Assembly (NCBI RefSeq): GCF_026672545.1
Contig: NZ_JAPPRJ010000009.1
Coordinates: 930,001-994,000, forward strand
Origin: Rhizobium sp. SL86
GTDB lineage: Bacteria; Pseudomonadota; Alphaproteobacteria; Rhizobiales; Rhizobiaceae
DNA: 64,000 nt
Direction: 5' to 3'
In this document: positions 51,713-61,158 of the stretch, piece after piece
Layout of the letters: the number at the start of each line of letters is the position of its first letter
Position numbering within the stretch: the first letter of the stretch is position 1
Position numbers and translations under genes: made by a program
Notes under the pieces: generated by a model
What the model saw: the letters and a program-made list of their open reading frames with translations, nothing else
What the model was told of the DNA's origin: nothing
Databases searched by the model: none

Positions 51713-53386
51713 TCAGCCGTTGCCGGCCAACAGGCTTGCCGCCGCTGCCCGCGCCTCGTCGGTCACCGAGGCGCCGGAGAGCATGCGGGCGATTTCTTCG
51801 GCACGATGCTCGGGCGACATGGTCGCCACCCGCGTCGCGATCTTGTCGGAACCGTCGCCCGCCGGCCCCTTGGAGATCAAAAGATGCGTCGCGGCCCGTG
51901 CCGCGACCTGCGGCGCATGGGTGACGGAAAGCACCTGCACCTTGTCGGAAAGCCGCTTCAGCCGCTGACCAATGGCATCCGCCACCGCACCGCCGACCCC
52001 GGTGTCGATTTCGTCGAAGACGAGCGTCGGGGCAGACCCGCGATCGGCGAGCGCCACCTTCAGCGCCAGCAGGAAACGCGACAGCTCGCCCCCGGAGGCC
52101 ACCTTCATGATCGGACCGGGCCGTGTGCCCGGATTGGTCTGCACGTGGAATTCCACCGTGTCGATGCCTTCGGCGGCGGCATTCTCCGGATCGGGCGTGA
52201 CGTTGACCATGAAACGCGCCCGTTCCAGCTTCAGCGCCGGCAGTTCGGCCATCACCGCATCGGCGAGCGCGGATGCGCCGTGTTGCCGTTTCTCCGAGAG
52301 CGCCCGCGCGGCATGGTCATAGGCAAGTTTTGCAACACCAGCCGCCTTTTCCAGCTGGCCAAGACGTTCTTCACCGGCATCGAGATCGGCAAGATCCGCC
52401 ACCATCTTTTCGGCAAGCGCCGGAAGATCGGCAACGGCGACCGCATATTTGCGGCTGGCGGCGCGAAGTGCAAACAGGCGCTCCTCGACCCGCTCCAGCT
52501 CGCGCGGATCGAACTCCGTGCGGCGAAGGGCGGCTTCCGCCTCCATCTGGGCGTTGGAGAGATTGTCGAGCGCGGCATCCAGCAGCTGCACGGTGTCTTC
52601 CAGCAGGCCGGGAGCTTCCGCGCTCTTGCGCTCCAGCCTGCGCACCAGCGAGGCGATCAGCGGCACGGGAGAGGCATTGCCGTTGAGGAACTCGCAGGCC
52701 TCGGCAATGTCGCCGGCAATCCGTTCGGATTTCTGCATGCGCGCCCGCTGTTCGGCAAGCTCGTCTTCTTCCCCGTCACGCGGGCTCAACGTTTCCAGTT
52801 CCTCGACGGAGGCGCGCAGGTAATCGGCCTCGCGGGCCGCCGCCTCCACCTTGGCCTTGTGCGTCTTCAGCGCCCGTTCGGCATCACGCCAGCTGCGGTA
52901 CAGGATAGAGACCTGGCCGACCTCGTCGGTAAGCCCCGTAAAGGCATCGAGAAGCGTGCGGTGGGCATCGATATCCACCAGCGCCCGGTCGTCATGCTGG
53001 CCGTGGATCTCGACCAGCAACTGGCCAACCTGGCGCATAAGCTGCACGCTGACCGGCTGATCGTTGATGGAGGCCTTGGTGCGCCCGTCGGCCGATTGCG
53101 TGCGGCGGAAAATCAGGTCGCCATCGTCATCCAGACCATTCTCACGCAGAAAAATCCGGGCAGGATGAGCACCGCCGACATCGAACACTGCCGTCACCTG
53201 CCCTTTGTCGAGACCGTGACGTACGAGCCCGCCATCGCCGCGTCCGCCAAGCGCAAGCGACAGGCTGTCGAGCAGGATGGATTTCCCCGCCCCGGTCTCG
53301 CCCGTCAGAACCGACAGACCACTTTCGAAGCTGAGGTCCAGCCGCTCGATCAGAACGATATCGCGGATCGACAACTGGATAAGCAT
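51713..53386 (-). CDS. recN: DNA repair protein RecN
   Basis: This 557-residue SMC-like ATPase holds broken DNA ends together in recombinational repair. The N-terminal Walker A is GLSVLTGETGAGKSILLDSL (residues 24-43), followed by a coiled-coil arm with Ala/Glu/Arg repeats (about 160-360). The C-terminal signature and Walker B come next: ASGGELSRFLLALKVAL, PTLVFDEIDTGVGGAVAD and VLSVTHAPQVAARAATH. The ATG at 53386 starts the conserved sequence (MLIQLSIRDIVLIERLDL). It lies ten bases after the bamD stop, and bamD-recN-like order is usual in Rhizobiales. Confidence 0.97.
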   Translation of the reverse strand: MLIQLSIRDIVLIERLDLSFESGLSVLTGETGAGKSILLDSLSLALGGRGDGGLVRHGLDKGQVTAVFDVGGAHPARIFLRENGLDDDGDLIFRRTQSADGRTKASINDQPVSVQLMRQVGQLLVEIHGQHDDRALVDIDAHRTLLDAFTGLTDEVGQVSILYRSWRDAERALKTHKAKVEAAAREADYLRASVEELETLSPRDGEEDELAEQRARMQKSERIAGDIAEACEFLNGNASPVPLIASLVRRLERKSAEAPGLLEDTVQLLDAALDNLSNAQMEAEAALRRTEFDPRELERVEERLFALRAASRKYAVAVADLPALAEKMVADLADLDAGEERLGQLEKAAGVAKLAYDHAARALSEKRQHGASALADAVMAELPALKLERARFMVNVTPDPENAAAEGIDTVEFHVQTNPGTRPGPIMKVASGGELSRFLLALKVALADRGSAPTLVFDEIDTGVGGAVADAIGQRLKRLSDKVQVLSVTHAPQVAARAATHLLISKGPAGDGSDKIATRVATMSPEHRAEEIARMLSGASVTDEARAAAASLLAGNG

Positions 53387-53396
53387 GGTCTTCCTA

Positions 53397-54263
53397 TCAG
53401 GCGCCGATCAGCTTGGCCCCGGCACGCGAAATCCACGACCCGCGATTTTCGCGCGGCTCCAGGCCCCCGCTCTTCAGGAGCTTATAGGAATCGGCATACC
53501 ACTGGCTGTCAGGATAATTGTGGCCGAGCACCGCAGCCGCCGTCTGCGCCTCCTCCATCACGCCCATGGCGTAATAGGATTCCGTCAGACGGGCGAGCGC
53601 CTCTTCGACCTGGTTCGTCGTGCCGTACTGTTCGACGACCGCGCGGAAGCGCGAGATCGCCGCCAGATATTCCTTGCGTTCGAGGTAATAGCGACCGATC
53701 TGCATTTCCTTGCCGGCCAGCTGGTCGCGCGCGAAACGGATCTTCACCTGCGCGTCCTCGACATATTCCGACTTCGGATAGTTGTCGACGACCTTCTGCA
53801 TCGCATCGATCGTGCTGCGGGCCGCCTTCTGGTCCTGCGTCACGTCGGCGATCTGCTTGGAATAGGCAAGACCGACGAGATACTGCACATAGGCGCTGTC
53901 GTCGGAGTTCGGGTACTGCTTCAGATACCGGTTGCCGGTCGCCACCGCTTCGTCATTACGACCGAGGCGATACTTCGTGAAGGTGCTCATGACGAGCGCC
54001 TTGCGGCCCCATTCCGTGAACGGGTTCTGTTTGTCGATAGCGTCAAACTTGCGGCTGGCTTCCGAAAGATTGCCGGCCTTCATGTTGGCGAGGCCCTGAT
54101 TGTAGAGCGTTTCCGGCGGATCGGTCGCAAGGCCGAGTTTCGTGATGTCGATGTCCGGATCCGACTGGCAGGACGAGACCAGAACGCTGGTACCGACCAA
54201 AAGTAAGGAGACGGCTGCAATCCGCGCCGCATTCCTTATTGCAACAGACTTCGTCTCAGTCAT
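53397..54263 (-). CDS. bamD: BamD, outer-membrane assembly lipoprotein
   Basis: This 288-residue lipoprotein of the BAM complex folds outer-membrane proteins. The signal sequence ends with lipobox VLVSSC, so Cys32 would be acylated. Five tetratricopeptide-like repeats follow: LATDPPETLYNQGLANMKAG, FTEWGRKALVMSTFTKYRLG, DSAYVQYLVGLAYSKQIADV and others. The C-terminal region ends ISRAGAKLIGA. The ATG at 54263 has GGGAA about seven bases upstream; an earlier in-frame ATG at 54284 is unlikely. recN follows, and lpxC with its terminator lies upstream. Confidence 0.95.
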   Translation of the reverse strand: MTETKSVAIRNAARIAAVSLLLVGTSVLVSSCQSDPDIDITKLGLATDPPETLYNQGLANMKAGNLSEASRKFDAIDKQNPFTEWGRKALVMSTFTKYRLGRNDEAVATGNRYLKQYPNSDDSAYVQYLVGLAYSKQIADVTQDQKAARSTIDAMQKVVDNYPKSEYVEDAQVKIRFARDQLAGKEMQIGRYYLERKEYLAAISRFRAVVEQYGTTNQVEEALARLTESYYAMGVMEEAQTAAAVLGHNYPDSQWYADSYKLLKSGGLEPRENRGSWISRAGAKLIGA

Positions 54264-54395
54264 TCGACAGTTCCCGATTGTCACGCGATGTTACATCGTC
54301 CGCCCGAGTTGGCGTTGTAGCCATAAAGGAAGCGACAGAGCAACGCAATGATGGCGGTTTGACGCAAATTTATGGCGAGGCAAGACCTGATTTAC

Positions 54396-54426
54396 AAAAA
54401 GAAAAGGCCGCCTCAATGAGACGGCC
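54396..54426 (-). terminator. Intrinsic terminator after lpxC
   Basis: On the minus strand GGCCGTCTC and GAGGCGGCC pair (one T-G pair) around ATT, followed by TTTTCTTTTT. It separates lpxC from bamD-recN. Confidence 0.85.
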
Positions 54427-54450
54427 AAGTTGGACTGGACTGTAAAAACC

Positions 54451-55404
54451 TCAACCAACCCAGGTTGCGAATTCCGGCGCATTCACCGCCACGAACTCAC
54501 GCGCACGAACCCGCTGGCTGCGCACCGGGGCCTCGACAACCTCATAAGCGGTGCGATCCGAAAGAAGCGCCTTCAGCGCATTGGCATTCAGCTTATGGCC
54601 ACCGCGATAGGAGCGATAGCAGCCGATGAACTGGGCGCCGGCAATCGCCAGATCGCCCACGGCATCCAGCGTCTTGTGGCGCACGAACTCGTCGGCGTAA
54701 CGCAGGCCTTCCACGTTGACGACGGTATCGTCATCGGAAATCACGACGGAGTTTTCGAGCGACGAGCCAAGCGCGAAACCGGCCGCCCACAGGCGCTCGA
54801 CATCACGCATGAAACCGAAGGTGCGGGCGCGCGACAGCTCGTCACGGAACACCTGTGCGGTCAGGTCACCCTTCCACGACTGGCGGCCGATGAGCGGCGA
54901 TTCGAAATCGATCTCCACTTCGAACCGTGTGCCGTCATAGGGACGGAACTCCGCCCAGGACGATCCCGAATCAATCCGGACCGGCTTGACCACACGGATG
55001 TAACGGCGCTTCGCACCAAGGTTCACCACACCCACCTGCTCGATCGCCTCGATGAAGGGGAAGGACGAACCGTCCATGATCGGCATTTCGGCACCGTCGA
55101 CCTCGACCATCAGGTTGTCGATGCCGAGGGCATAAAGCGCTGCCATGACGTGTTCGATGGTGGCGACAGAGCGAGCAAGCGAGGTGCCGAGAACGGTGCA
55201 AAGATCAGTGTTGCCGACATTGGAGGAAACGGCACGATATTCGGCGACCGAACCATCGGCGAAAGAACGGCTGAAGATGATGCCGGTGCCGGCTTCGGCC
55301 GGCTGGAAGGTGATCGAAACCGGGCTGCCGGAATGAACGCCGATGCCGGAAAGGGTCACCGGTGCAGCGATGGTCGTTTGAAAGCCCAGAAGTCCGATCG
55401 TCAT
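54451..55404 (-). CDS. lpxC: UDP-3-O-acyl-N-acetylglucosamine deacetylase
   Basis: This 317-residue zinc enzyme catalyses the committed step of lipid A synthesis. The zinc-binding histidine is in TIEHVMAALYALGIDNL, and the other ligands are His and Asp in VRHKTLDAVGDLAIAGA. The start MTIGLLGFQTTIAAPVTLSG and GVHSGSPVSITF are typical. The ATG at 55404 is chosen since it gives the standard length; the frame is open to 55530 with no support. Terminators lie on both sides, so it is a single-gene unit between ftsZ and bamD. Confidence 0.97.
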   Translation of the reverse strand: MTIGLLGFQTTIAAPVTLSGIGVHSGSPVSITFQPAEAGTGIIFSRSFADGSVAEYRAVSSNVGNTDLCTVLGTSLARSVATIEHVMAALYALGIDNLMVEVDGAEMPIMDGSSFPFIEAIEQVGVVNLGAKRRYIRVVKPVRIDSGSSWAEFRPYDGTRFEVEIDFESPLIGRQSWKGDLTAQVFRDELSRARTFGFMRDVERLWAAGFALGSSLENSVVISDDDTVVNVEGLRYADEFVRHKTLDAVGDLAIAGAQFIGCYRSYRGGHKLNANALKALLSDRTAYEVVEAPVRSQRVRAREFVAVNAPEFATWVG

Positions 55405-55603
55405 TCTTTTTGCCTTTGTCTTGCCGGCCGGCCGCCTTCGACCGATCCGGTATTCTTGTGGCGGCGAACCTGATGTCGATTCCAGCCGCTTTCCTAGTTC
55501 GTACATACGGCGAGGCCCGTTCCAATCCAAATCACTGTTTCTTTCGGATTGTTACGAATGTGACGATTTAACCTACTCCAACACTTTGCGATAACAGGTT
55601 GAT

Positions 55604-55638
55604 AAAAATCAAAAGCCCGGGCGCTGAACCCGGGCTTT
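55604..55638 (-). terminator. Intrinsic terminator after ftsZ
   Basis: AAAGCCCGGG and CCCGGGCTTT pair perfectly over ten bases with a seven-base loop, followed on the minus strand by TGATTTTT. It lies 23 bases past the ftsZ stop. Confidence 0.85.
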
Positions 55639-55661
55639 CACAGTTACTTTTTGTGTAACGA

Positions 55662-57515
55662 TCACGTGGACTGCCGGCGCAGGAAGGCCGGAATTTCCAA
55701 TTGATCATCGTCGTGATGCGAGGCCTGCGGAACGGAACGACCATGATCGTCCAGGTTTCCGCGACGCGGAGCATAGAGGCTTGCCTCCGGCGACAGGGCC
55801 CGACGCTGCTGCGAGGCAGCCGCAGGAGCCGCCGTCATGTCGGATGCGACATTCTCTTCTTCATCACGGCGTCCGAGCGAATTGGTGATTCGCTTCAGGA
55901 GACCCATCGGCCCACGCTCCTCGGCGGCAGCCTGTGCCGGCTGGGTGCGGCTTTCCATCTCGGCCTTCACCACCGGCGGGAAATCTTCCACACGCGGCAT
56001 GCGAACCTGCTCCGCCTGGTGACGGATCACGGGAGCGGACGGCTCGATCGGAGCGGGCGCGACGCGCGGTGCCGGCTGCGGGGCTGCGGCAGCGACGGGC
56101 TGCGGCGCCTGCGTCATGAAGCTCGGAGCCGACGGTGCCATCGACGGTGCCGGTGCAGGCGCTGCGACCGGAGCGATCGGCGCACGCGTGATGACCGGCT
56201 CGACCGGAGCAGGCGTTGTCGCCTGGAAGAGACGGCTCTGCGGACGGAACTCCTCTTCCGCCGGGGCCGCCGGACGGGCCATCATCGGCTGCGGTGCCGG
56301 AACCGGCTGGGCAACAGCCGGCTGGATGACCGGAGCGGCAGCCTGCGGTGCTGGGATCGACAGTTCACGTTCCATCGCGGCTTCCGCCTGACGGATGGTT
56401 TCGGCAATCGGATCAACCGGTGCCGTGCGGGGCGCCTGCGTCATGGCAGGCTGAGCTGCGGCCGGTGCCGAGGCAACGGCCGCCGAGGGACGGATAATCG
56501 GCTTCTGCGCGGCCCGCATTTCCGCGGCGCGCAGGTCGTTTTCCGCCATGGCGCGGTCGATGCCGGTGGCAACGACCGAAACACGGATGACGCCTTCCAG
56601 CGCTTCGTCGAAGGTGGCGCCCAGAATGATGTTGGCGTCCGGATCGACTTCCTCGCGGATGCGGGTTGCCGCTTCGTCGACTTCGAACAGCGTCAGGTCG
56701 CGACCGCCGGTGATGGAGATCAACAGGCCCTGCGCGCCCTTCATCGAGGTTTCGTCGAGCAGCGGGTTGGCGATCGCCGCTTCCGCGGCCTGCATCGCAC
56801 GGCCCTGGCCCGAGGCTTCCCCGGTTCCCATCATGGCGCGGCCCATTTCACGCATGACCGAGCGCACGTCGGCGAAGTCGAGGTTGATGAGACCTTCCTT
56901 CACCATCAGGTCGGTGATGCAGGCGACGCCGGAATAGAGAACCTGGTCGGCCATTGCGAAGGCGTCGGCGAAGGTCGTCTTGTCGTTGGCGATACGGAAC
57001 AGGTTCTGGTTCGGGATGACGATCAGCGTGTCGACCGTCTTCTGCAGTTCCTGGATGCCCTGTTCGGCAAGCCGCATGCGGCGACCGCCTTCGAAGTGGA
57101 ACGGCTTGGTGACGACGCCGACGGTCAGGATGCCCTTGCTGCGGGCGGCCTGGGCGACAACCGGTGCCGCACCCGTGCCCGTGCCGCCGCCCATGCCGGC
57201 GGTGACGAAGCACATATGCGTGCTGGACAGGTGGTCCATGATCTCATCGAGGCATTCTTCGGCAGCCGCGCGACCGACTTCCGGCTGCGAACCGGCGCCG
57301 AGACCTTCGGTGACCTGAACACCCATCTGGATGATCCGTTCGGCCTTCGACATCGTGAGCGCCTGGGCATCGGTATTGGCGACGACGAAATCGACGCCTT
57401 CGAGGCCGGCGGTGATCATGTTGTTGACGGCATTGCCGCCGCCGCCGCCCACGCCGAAGACGGTGATCCGAGGCTTCAGCTCGGTAATGTCCGGCTTTCG
57501 CAGATTGATGGTCAT
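55662..57515 (-). CDS. ftsZ: Cell division GTPase FtsZ
   Basis: This 617-residue tubulin homologue forms the division ring. The N-terminal GTP-binding domain contains VFGVGGGGGNAVNNMI and the tubulin signature GMGGGTGTGAAPVVAQAARS. The C-terminal activation domain runs to about residue 320. A long Pro/Ala/Gln-rich linker of about 270 residues follows, ending in the conserved membrane-protein-binding peptide DDDQLEIPAFLRRQ. The extended linker is usual for alphaproteobacteria. The ATG at 57515 has GGAA eight bases upstream. Its stop is followed by a terminator; ftsA lies 86 bases upstream. Confidence 0.98.
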   Translation of the reverse strand: MTINLRKPDITELKPRITVFGVGGGGGNAVNNMITAGLEGVDFVVANTDAQALTMSKAERIIQMGVQVTEGLGAGSQPEVGRAAAEECLDEIMDHLSSTHMCFVTAGMGGGTGTGAAPVVAQAARSKGILTVGVVTKPFHFEGGRRMRLAEQGIQELQKTVDTLIVIPNQNLFRIANDKTTFADAFAMADQVLYSGVACITDLMVKEGLINLDFADVRSVMREMGRAMMGTGEASGQGRAMQAAEAAIANPLLDETSMKGAQGLLISITGGRDLTLFEVDEAATRIREEVDPDANIILGATFDEALEGVIRVSVVATGIDRAMAENDLRAAEMRAAQKPIIRPSAAVASAPAAAQPAMTQAPRTAPVDPIAETIRQAEAAMERELSIPAPQAAAPVIQPAVAQPVPAPQPMMARPAAPAEEEFRPQSRLFQATTPAPVEPVITRAPIAPVAAPAPAPSMAPSAPSFMTQAPQPVAAAAPQPAPRVAPAPIEPSAPVIRHQAEQVRMPRVEDFPPVVKAEMESRTQPAQAAAEERGPMGLLKRITNSLGRRDEEENVASDMTAAPAAASQQRRALSPEASLYAPRRGNLDDHGRSVPQASHHDDDQLEIPAFLRRQST

Positions 57516-57601
57516 GGTTACCGTTCCTTCTTTTCCTGGCCGCCTCGCCAAGCGAGCCAATTCTCAAACCTAAGCTGACACCCTTGCCCGAAACTAGAGC
57601 G

Positions 57602-58933
57602 TCAGAAACTCTCCTTCAGCCACTGCCCAACCCGGGCAATCCGGCTATTTCCGCCACCGAGCCCGGCCAGAAGCCCCCCCTGCCCGGCATGCGTTTCCAT
57701 CTCGGCCACCTGCGGATAGATCATCAGACCAACCGCCGTGGAAAATGCAGGTCCCTTCGCCGCGGTCGGCAGACCGGAAACGCCCATGGGCCGTCCGATG
57801 CGCACGTTGCGGGCAAGAATGCGGCGCGCCGTTTCCGGCAGGCCCGTCAGCTGGCTGGCACCGCCGGTGAGGACGACGCGCTTGCCAACGATCGGGCTGA
57901 ACCCGGATTTCTGGATCCGGTCGCGGATCAGTTCCAGCGTCTCTTCCAACCGGGCCCTGACGATGCGGGTCACGAGAGCGCGCGGCACCTGCGTCGGAAG
58001 ATCCCGGTCATCCTCGCCGATCGGCGGCACGGAAATCAGGTCGCGCTCGTCGGCGGCGGTCGCAATGGCTGAGCCATGCACCACCTTCATGCGCTCGGCA
58101 TCCTCGATGCGGGTCGACAGCCCACGTGCCAGATCGGTCGTCACGTGATGACCGCCAATGCCGATCGCATCGGTATGGACGAGCTTGCCTTCGGCAAAAA
58201 CCGAGATCGTGGTCGTGCCGCCACCCATGTCGATTGCAGCACAGCCAAGCTCGACCTCATCATCGACGAGGGCTGCAAGCCCGCTGGCATAAGGCGTTGC
58301 CACCATGCCTTCGACGGAGAGATGCGCCCGGTTGACGCAAAGCTCGATGTTCTTCAGCGACGCGCGCTCGGCTGTGACCACATGCATGTCGACGCCCAAC
58401 AGATCACCGTACATCGCAAGCGGATCACGAATGCCCCGTTCGCCATCAAGCGAAAAACCCGTCGGCAGCGAATGCAGCACGGCGCGGTCCTGGCGCAACG
58501 ACTGGTGGCTTGCCGCCATCAGCACTTTGCGCAGATCGGACGCCACGACCTCCTGGCCGCCAAGATCGATGCTCGCCGTATAGACGTCGCTGGTGAGACG
58601 TCCGGCAGAGACGTTGACGATCAGGCTGTCGACGGTCAGACCGGCCATGCGTTCGGCTGCATCGACAGCCAGACGCACCACACTTTCGACGGCATCCAGA
58701 TCGGCGATCACGCCGGACTTCACGCCGCGCGAACGCTGGTGCCCGATGCCGATGACTTCGACATTATGGGTGCGGTTTGGCAGGATCTGGCTTTCCTTGC
58801 GCGGCGTCAGCCGGCCGATCATGCAGACGATCTTGCTCGATCCGATATCCAGCACCGAAACGACATGCGCCCGCTTCGATGACAAAGGCTTCAGGCGCGG
58901 CAATCCGAAATGGGAAGAACCAAAGAGGCTCAC
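57602..58933 (-). CDS. ftsA: Cell division protein FtsA
   Basis: This 443-residue actin-like ATPase tethers FtsZ to the membrane. Phosphate-binding and adenosine motifs are visible: VVSVLDIGSSKIVCMIGRL (phosphate 1), CAAIDMGGGTTTISVFAEG (phosphate 2) and KRVVLTGGASQLTGLPETA (adenosine). The SHS2/1C domain includes VESVVRLAVDAAERMAG. The end RVGQWLKESF is the amphipathic membrane-targeting helix. The start is a GTG overlapping the ftsQ stop (GTGA). The 20-residue basic N-terminal extension before the actin fold is typical of rhizobial FtsA. Confidence 0.97.
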   Translation of the reverse strand: MSLFGSSHFGLPRLKPLSSKRAHVVSVLDIGSSKIVCMIGRLTPRKESQILPNRTHNVEVIGIGHQRSRGVKSGVIADLDAVESVVRLAVDAAERMAGLTVDSLIVNVSAGRLTSDVYTASIDLGGQEVVASDLRKVLMAASHQSLRQDRAVLHSLPTGFSLDGERGIRDPLAMYGDLLGVDMHVVTAERASLKNIELCVNRAHLSVEGMVATPYASGLAALVDDEVELGCAAIDMGGGTTTISVFAEGKLVHTDAIGIGGHHVTTDLARGLSTRIEDAERMKVVHGSAIATAADERDLISVPPIGEDDRDLPTQVPRALVTRIVRARLEETLELIRDRIQKSGFSPIVGKRVVLTGGASQLTGLPETARRILARNVRIGRPMGVSGLPTAAKGPAFSTAVGLMIYPQVAEMETHAGQGGLLAGLGGGNSRIARVGQWLKESF

Positions 58934-59862
58934 GTCTGACCTCCCTGCTTCTTGAGGGCCTTTTCACGCGCCGCCAGGGCCTGCGCACGCCGCTCGGCCG
59001 CCCCTTCGGTGAGCCGGATCGTCGTGCGGTCGGGAAGGCGCAGATCGACGGACGCGATGTCGCGCTCCAGCACACCTTCCTTCGCTTCGTAAGCAGACAG
59101 TGTCTTCAGCGCCTGCTCAACATTGTCTTCCGGCAGGGAAACCACGACACCATTACCGAGATGCAGATCCCAACGGCGGCTTGCCACCCGCACATAGGCC
59201 TGCACCCGGCCTTCAATATCCGGCCATTTGGCCATTTCCTGCAAGAACTCCGCAGCAGCTTTCTCCGCGTCGCGACCGACAAACAGCGGCAGCGAGGCAA
59301 ATTTGTTGTCGCGCAACGGCGCAATGACGCTGCCGTTCCGCTCGATCAGCGACAGTTCAGAACCGTGCTGCCAGATGGCGAATGCCTTGCGCTCCTGGAG
59401 CGTCACTTCGATCGTCTCGGGATAGATCTTGCGCACTTCGGCGCTCTCGACCCAGGGCAGTTCGATCAGCTTGCGGCGCGCAGCATCGACGTCGAGGGAG
59501 ACCAGCGACGTCGTGCCATCCAGACCCAACAATTGCAGGATCTCGATTTCGGACGTCTGGGCATTACCCGAGACCTGAACCTTCTCGATGGCAAAACCAG
59601 CCGCCGAGGTCGTCGCCTGCGCCACCACCTGCGAATGACCGCCAAGTGACATGCCGTAAAGCCCGACGATACCAAACAGCGCAAAGACGGACGCCGTGCC
59701 CGTGTGGGCAGGCACATGGATGCGCCCCGTGGCAAGGCTCACGCAGAAACGGACGACACGCCGCATCGGCCGCGGCAGCACGACACGGTCTTCCGTCATC
59801 GCGGAGGACACGGCGCCCTGTCCGCGATGCGGACCGCCTCTTTTACCAATCAGCGAGAACAC
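58930..59862 (-). CDS. ftsQ: Cell division protein FtsQ
   Basis: This 310-residue bitopic membrane protein links early and late division proteins. A basic cytoplasmic N-terminus (about 55 residues) is followed by one helix (TASVFALFGIVGLYGMSLGG). The POTRA domain (FAIEKVQVSGNAQTSEIEIL) and the FtsQ domain with ELPWVESAEVRKIYPETIEV and RNGSVIAPLRDNKFASLPLF come next. The GTG at 59862 has GGAGG seven bases upstream. It overlaps the ddlB stop by 13 bases. Confidence 0.95.
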   Translation of the reverse strand: MFSLIGKRGGPHRGQGAVSSAMTEDRVVLPRPMRRVVRFCVSLATGRIHVPAHTGTASVFALFGIVGLYGMSLGGHSQVVAQATTSAAGFAIEKVQVSGNAQTSEIEILQLLGLDGTTSLVSLDVDAARRKLIELPWVESAEVRKIYPETIEVTLQERKAFAIWQHGSELSLIERNGSVIAPLRDNKFASLPLFVGRDAEKAAAEFLQEMAKWPDIEGRVQAYVRVASRRWDLHLGNGVVVSLPEDNVEQALKTLSAYEAKEGVLERDIASVDLRLPDRTTIRLTEGAAERRAQALAAREKALKKQGGQT

Positions 59863-60776
59863 GAGGCATCCTCCACCATCCAGCGGACGAGTTCACCAAA
59901 GGAACGACCGGCATATGCGGCCATTTCAGGCACCAGGGAGGTCGGGGTCATGCCGGGCTGCGTGTTGATTTCCAGCCAGACAAGCTCGCCCTCGCCCGAT
60001 GCGGTGTCATCGAAGCGGAAATCAGAGCGACTCACACCACGACACCCCATCGCCTGGTGCGCCTTAACCGCCAGTCTTTGAATCTTTTGGTAAATATTTG
60101 GTGAAATTTCTGCCGGGATGACATGCTTCGAGCCACCGGCCGCATACTTCGCATCGTAGTCGTAAAACGCGCCCGACAGCGGCACGATTTCGGTCACGCC
60201 GAGCGCCTCGCCATCCATCACGCCGCAGGTCAGTTCACGCCCGGCCACGTAACGCTCGACCATCACCCGGTCGCCATACCGCCAGTCCGACGACCCCAGC
60301 ACCTGCGGCGGATGCGACTGCCCTTCGCGGACGATCACAACACCGAAGGAGGAACCTTCGCTCACCGGCTTCACAACATAAGGCGGGTCCATCGGATGGT
60401 GAGTACCGATCGCATGGCGATCCATCACCATACCGTCCGCAACCGGAATGCCGGCCGCGGCTGCAACCGACTTGGCACGCCCTTTATCCATGGCAAGCGC
60501 CGAGGCAAGAACGCCGGAATGCGTATAGGGAATCTGCAGATATTCGAGAATGCCCTGGATGGCGCCATCTTCACCGTACGGGCCATGCAGCGCATTAAAG
60601 GCCACATCCGGGCGCAGTTCCGCCAGAACGGCCGCAACGGTGCGTTCGACATCGATACGGGTGACACGAAATCCTTCGGCTTCAAGGGCATCGGCGCAGG
60701 CATTGCCTGAAGACAGGCTGACGGGGCGCTCGGACGAGATCCCACCCATCAAAACGGCCACATGCTTGCCACTCAT
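59850..60776 (-). CDS. ddlB: D-alanine--D-alanine ligase
   Basis: This 308-residue ATP-grasp enzyme joins two D-alanines for the peptidoglycan stem. The substrate motif VAVLMGGISSERPVSLSSG opens it. The ATP-grasp site includes PYVVKPVSEGSSFGVVIV, and the metal-binding C-terminal region shows YDYDAKYAAGGSKHVIPAEI, SRSDFRFDD and WLEINTQPGMTPTSLVPEMA. The ATG at 60776 has AAGGAG six bases upstream; a TTG one codon earlier is unlikely. Two in-frame family residues are intact. It starts the ddlB-ftsQ-ftsA-ftsZ unit after a terminator. Confidence 0.97.
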   Translation of the reverse strand: MSGKHVAVLMGGISSERPVSLSSGNACADALEAEGFRVTRIDVERTVAAVLAELRPDVAFNALHGPYGEDGAIQGILEYLQIPYTHSGVLASALAMDKGRAKSVAAAAGIPVADGMVMDRHAIGTHHPMDPPYVVKPVSEGSSFGVVIVREGQSHPPQVLGSSDWRYGDRVMVERYVAGRELTCGVMDGEALGVTEIVPLSGAFYDYDAKYAAGGSKHVIPAEISPNIYQKIQRLAVKAHQAMGCRGVSRSDFRFDDTASGEGELVWLEINTQPGMTPTSLVPEMAAYAGRSFGELVRWMVEDASCSR

Positions 60777-60860
60777 CAAACGCTCCTTGAAAACCTGCGC
60801 GATACGGAACCGCGCTTGCGCGAAACTGATTCTTGCGCAGGTTCATTAGAAACCGAACAT

Positions 60861-60889
60861 GGTTAATGAATCGTTTACTTTCGTTAACC
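60861..60889. promoter_or_regulatory. TTAA-containing inverted repeat upstream of ddlB
   Basis: GGTTAATGAA and TTCGTTAACC form an inverted repeat with one mismatch around a nine-base centre, 85 bases upstream of ddlB. The TTAA half-sites recall CtrA-type binding sites (TTAA-N7-TTAA), though spacing and second half-site are not exact. Confidence 0.4.
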
Positions 60890-60976
60890 AGGGGCACCAG
60901 AGATGGCGCAGGGGGAGGATGATGGCGGCATTGCCTCAACCGTCACGCAAAGACCCTGAATCGGATTCTGAGCAAT

Positions 60977-61011
60977 AAAAAAGCCCGCCAAGTCCTTGAG
61001 ACTGCGGGCTT
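60977..61011 (-). terminator. Intrinsic terminator after the murC-murB-small gene unit
   Basis: On the minus strand AAGCCCGC and GCGGGCTT pair over eight bases around a 15-base loop, followed by TTTT. It separates the 41-residue gene from ddlB and so ends the murG-side transcript. Confidence 0.85.
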
Positions 61012-61032
61012 ATCCGGCATTCGGCGCAAAGC

Positions 61033-61158
61033 TCACTCGCCGGGGTGCAGGTTCGACTTGTGGCGCTGGTGCCGCTCATTCAGCAAGACGGCAATCCATC
61101 CCGCCCCCGCCAAAACGAAGGGAAGCAGATAGAGAAAAAAGAAGGCGGCAGAATTCAT
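61033..61158 (-). CDS. Small membrane protein, 41 residues
   Basis: The sequence begins MNSAAFFFLYLLPFVLAGAG and continues WIAVLLNERHQRHKSN, a single membrane helix with a basic C-terminal tail on the cytoplasmic side. Its ATG overlaps the stop of the upstream 74-residue gene by four bases, so the two are translationally coupled. A terminator follows. It belongs to no family I recognise, but position in the cell-wall cluster and coding-like composition support a real gene. A role in division or wall synthesis is only inferred. Confidence 0.65.
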   Translation of the reverse strand: MNSAAFFFLYLLPFVLAGAGWIAVLLNERHQRHKSNLHPGE

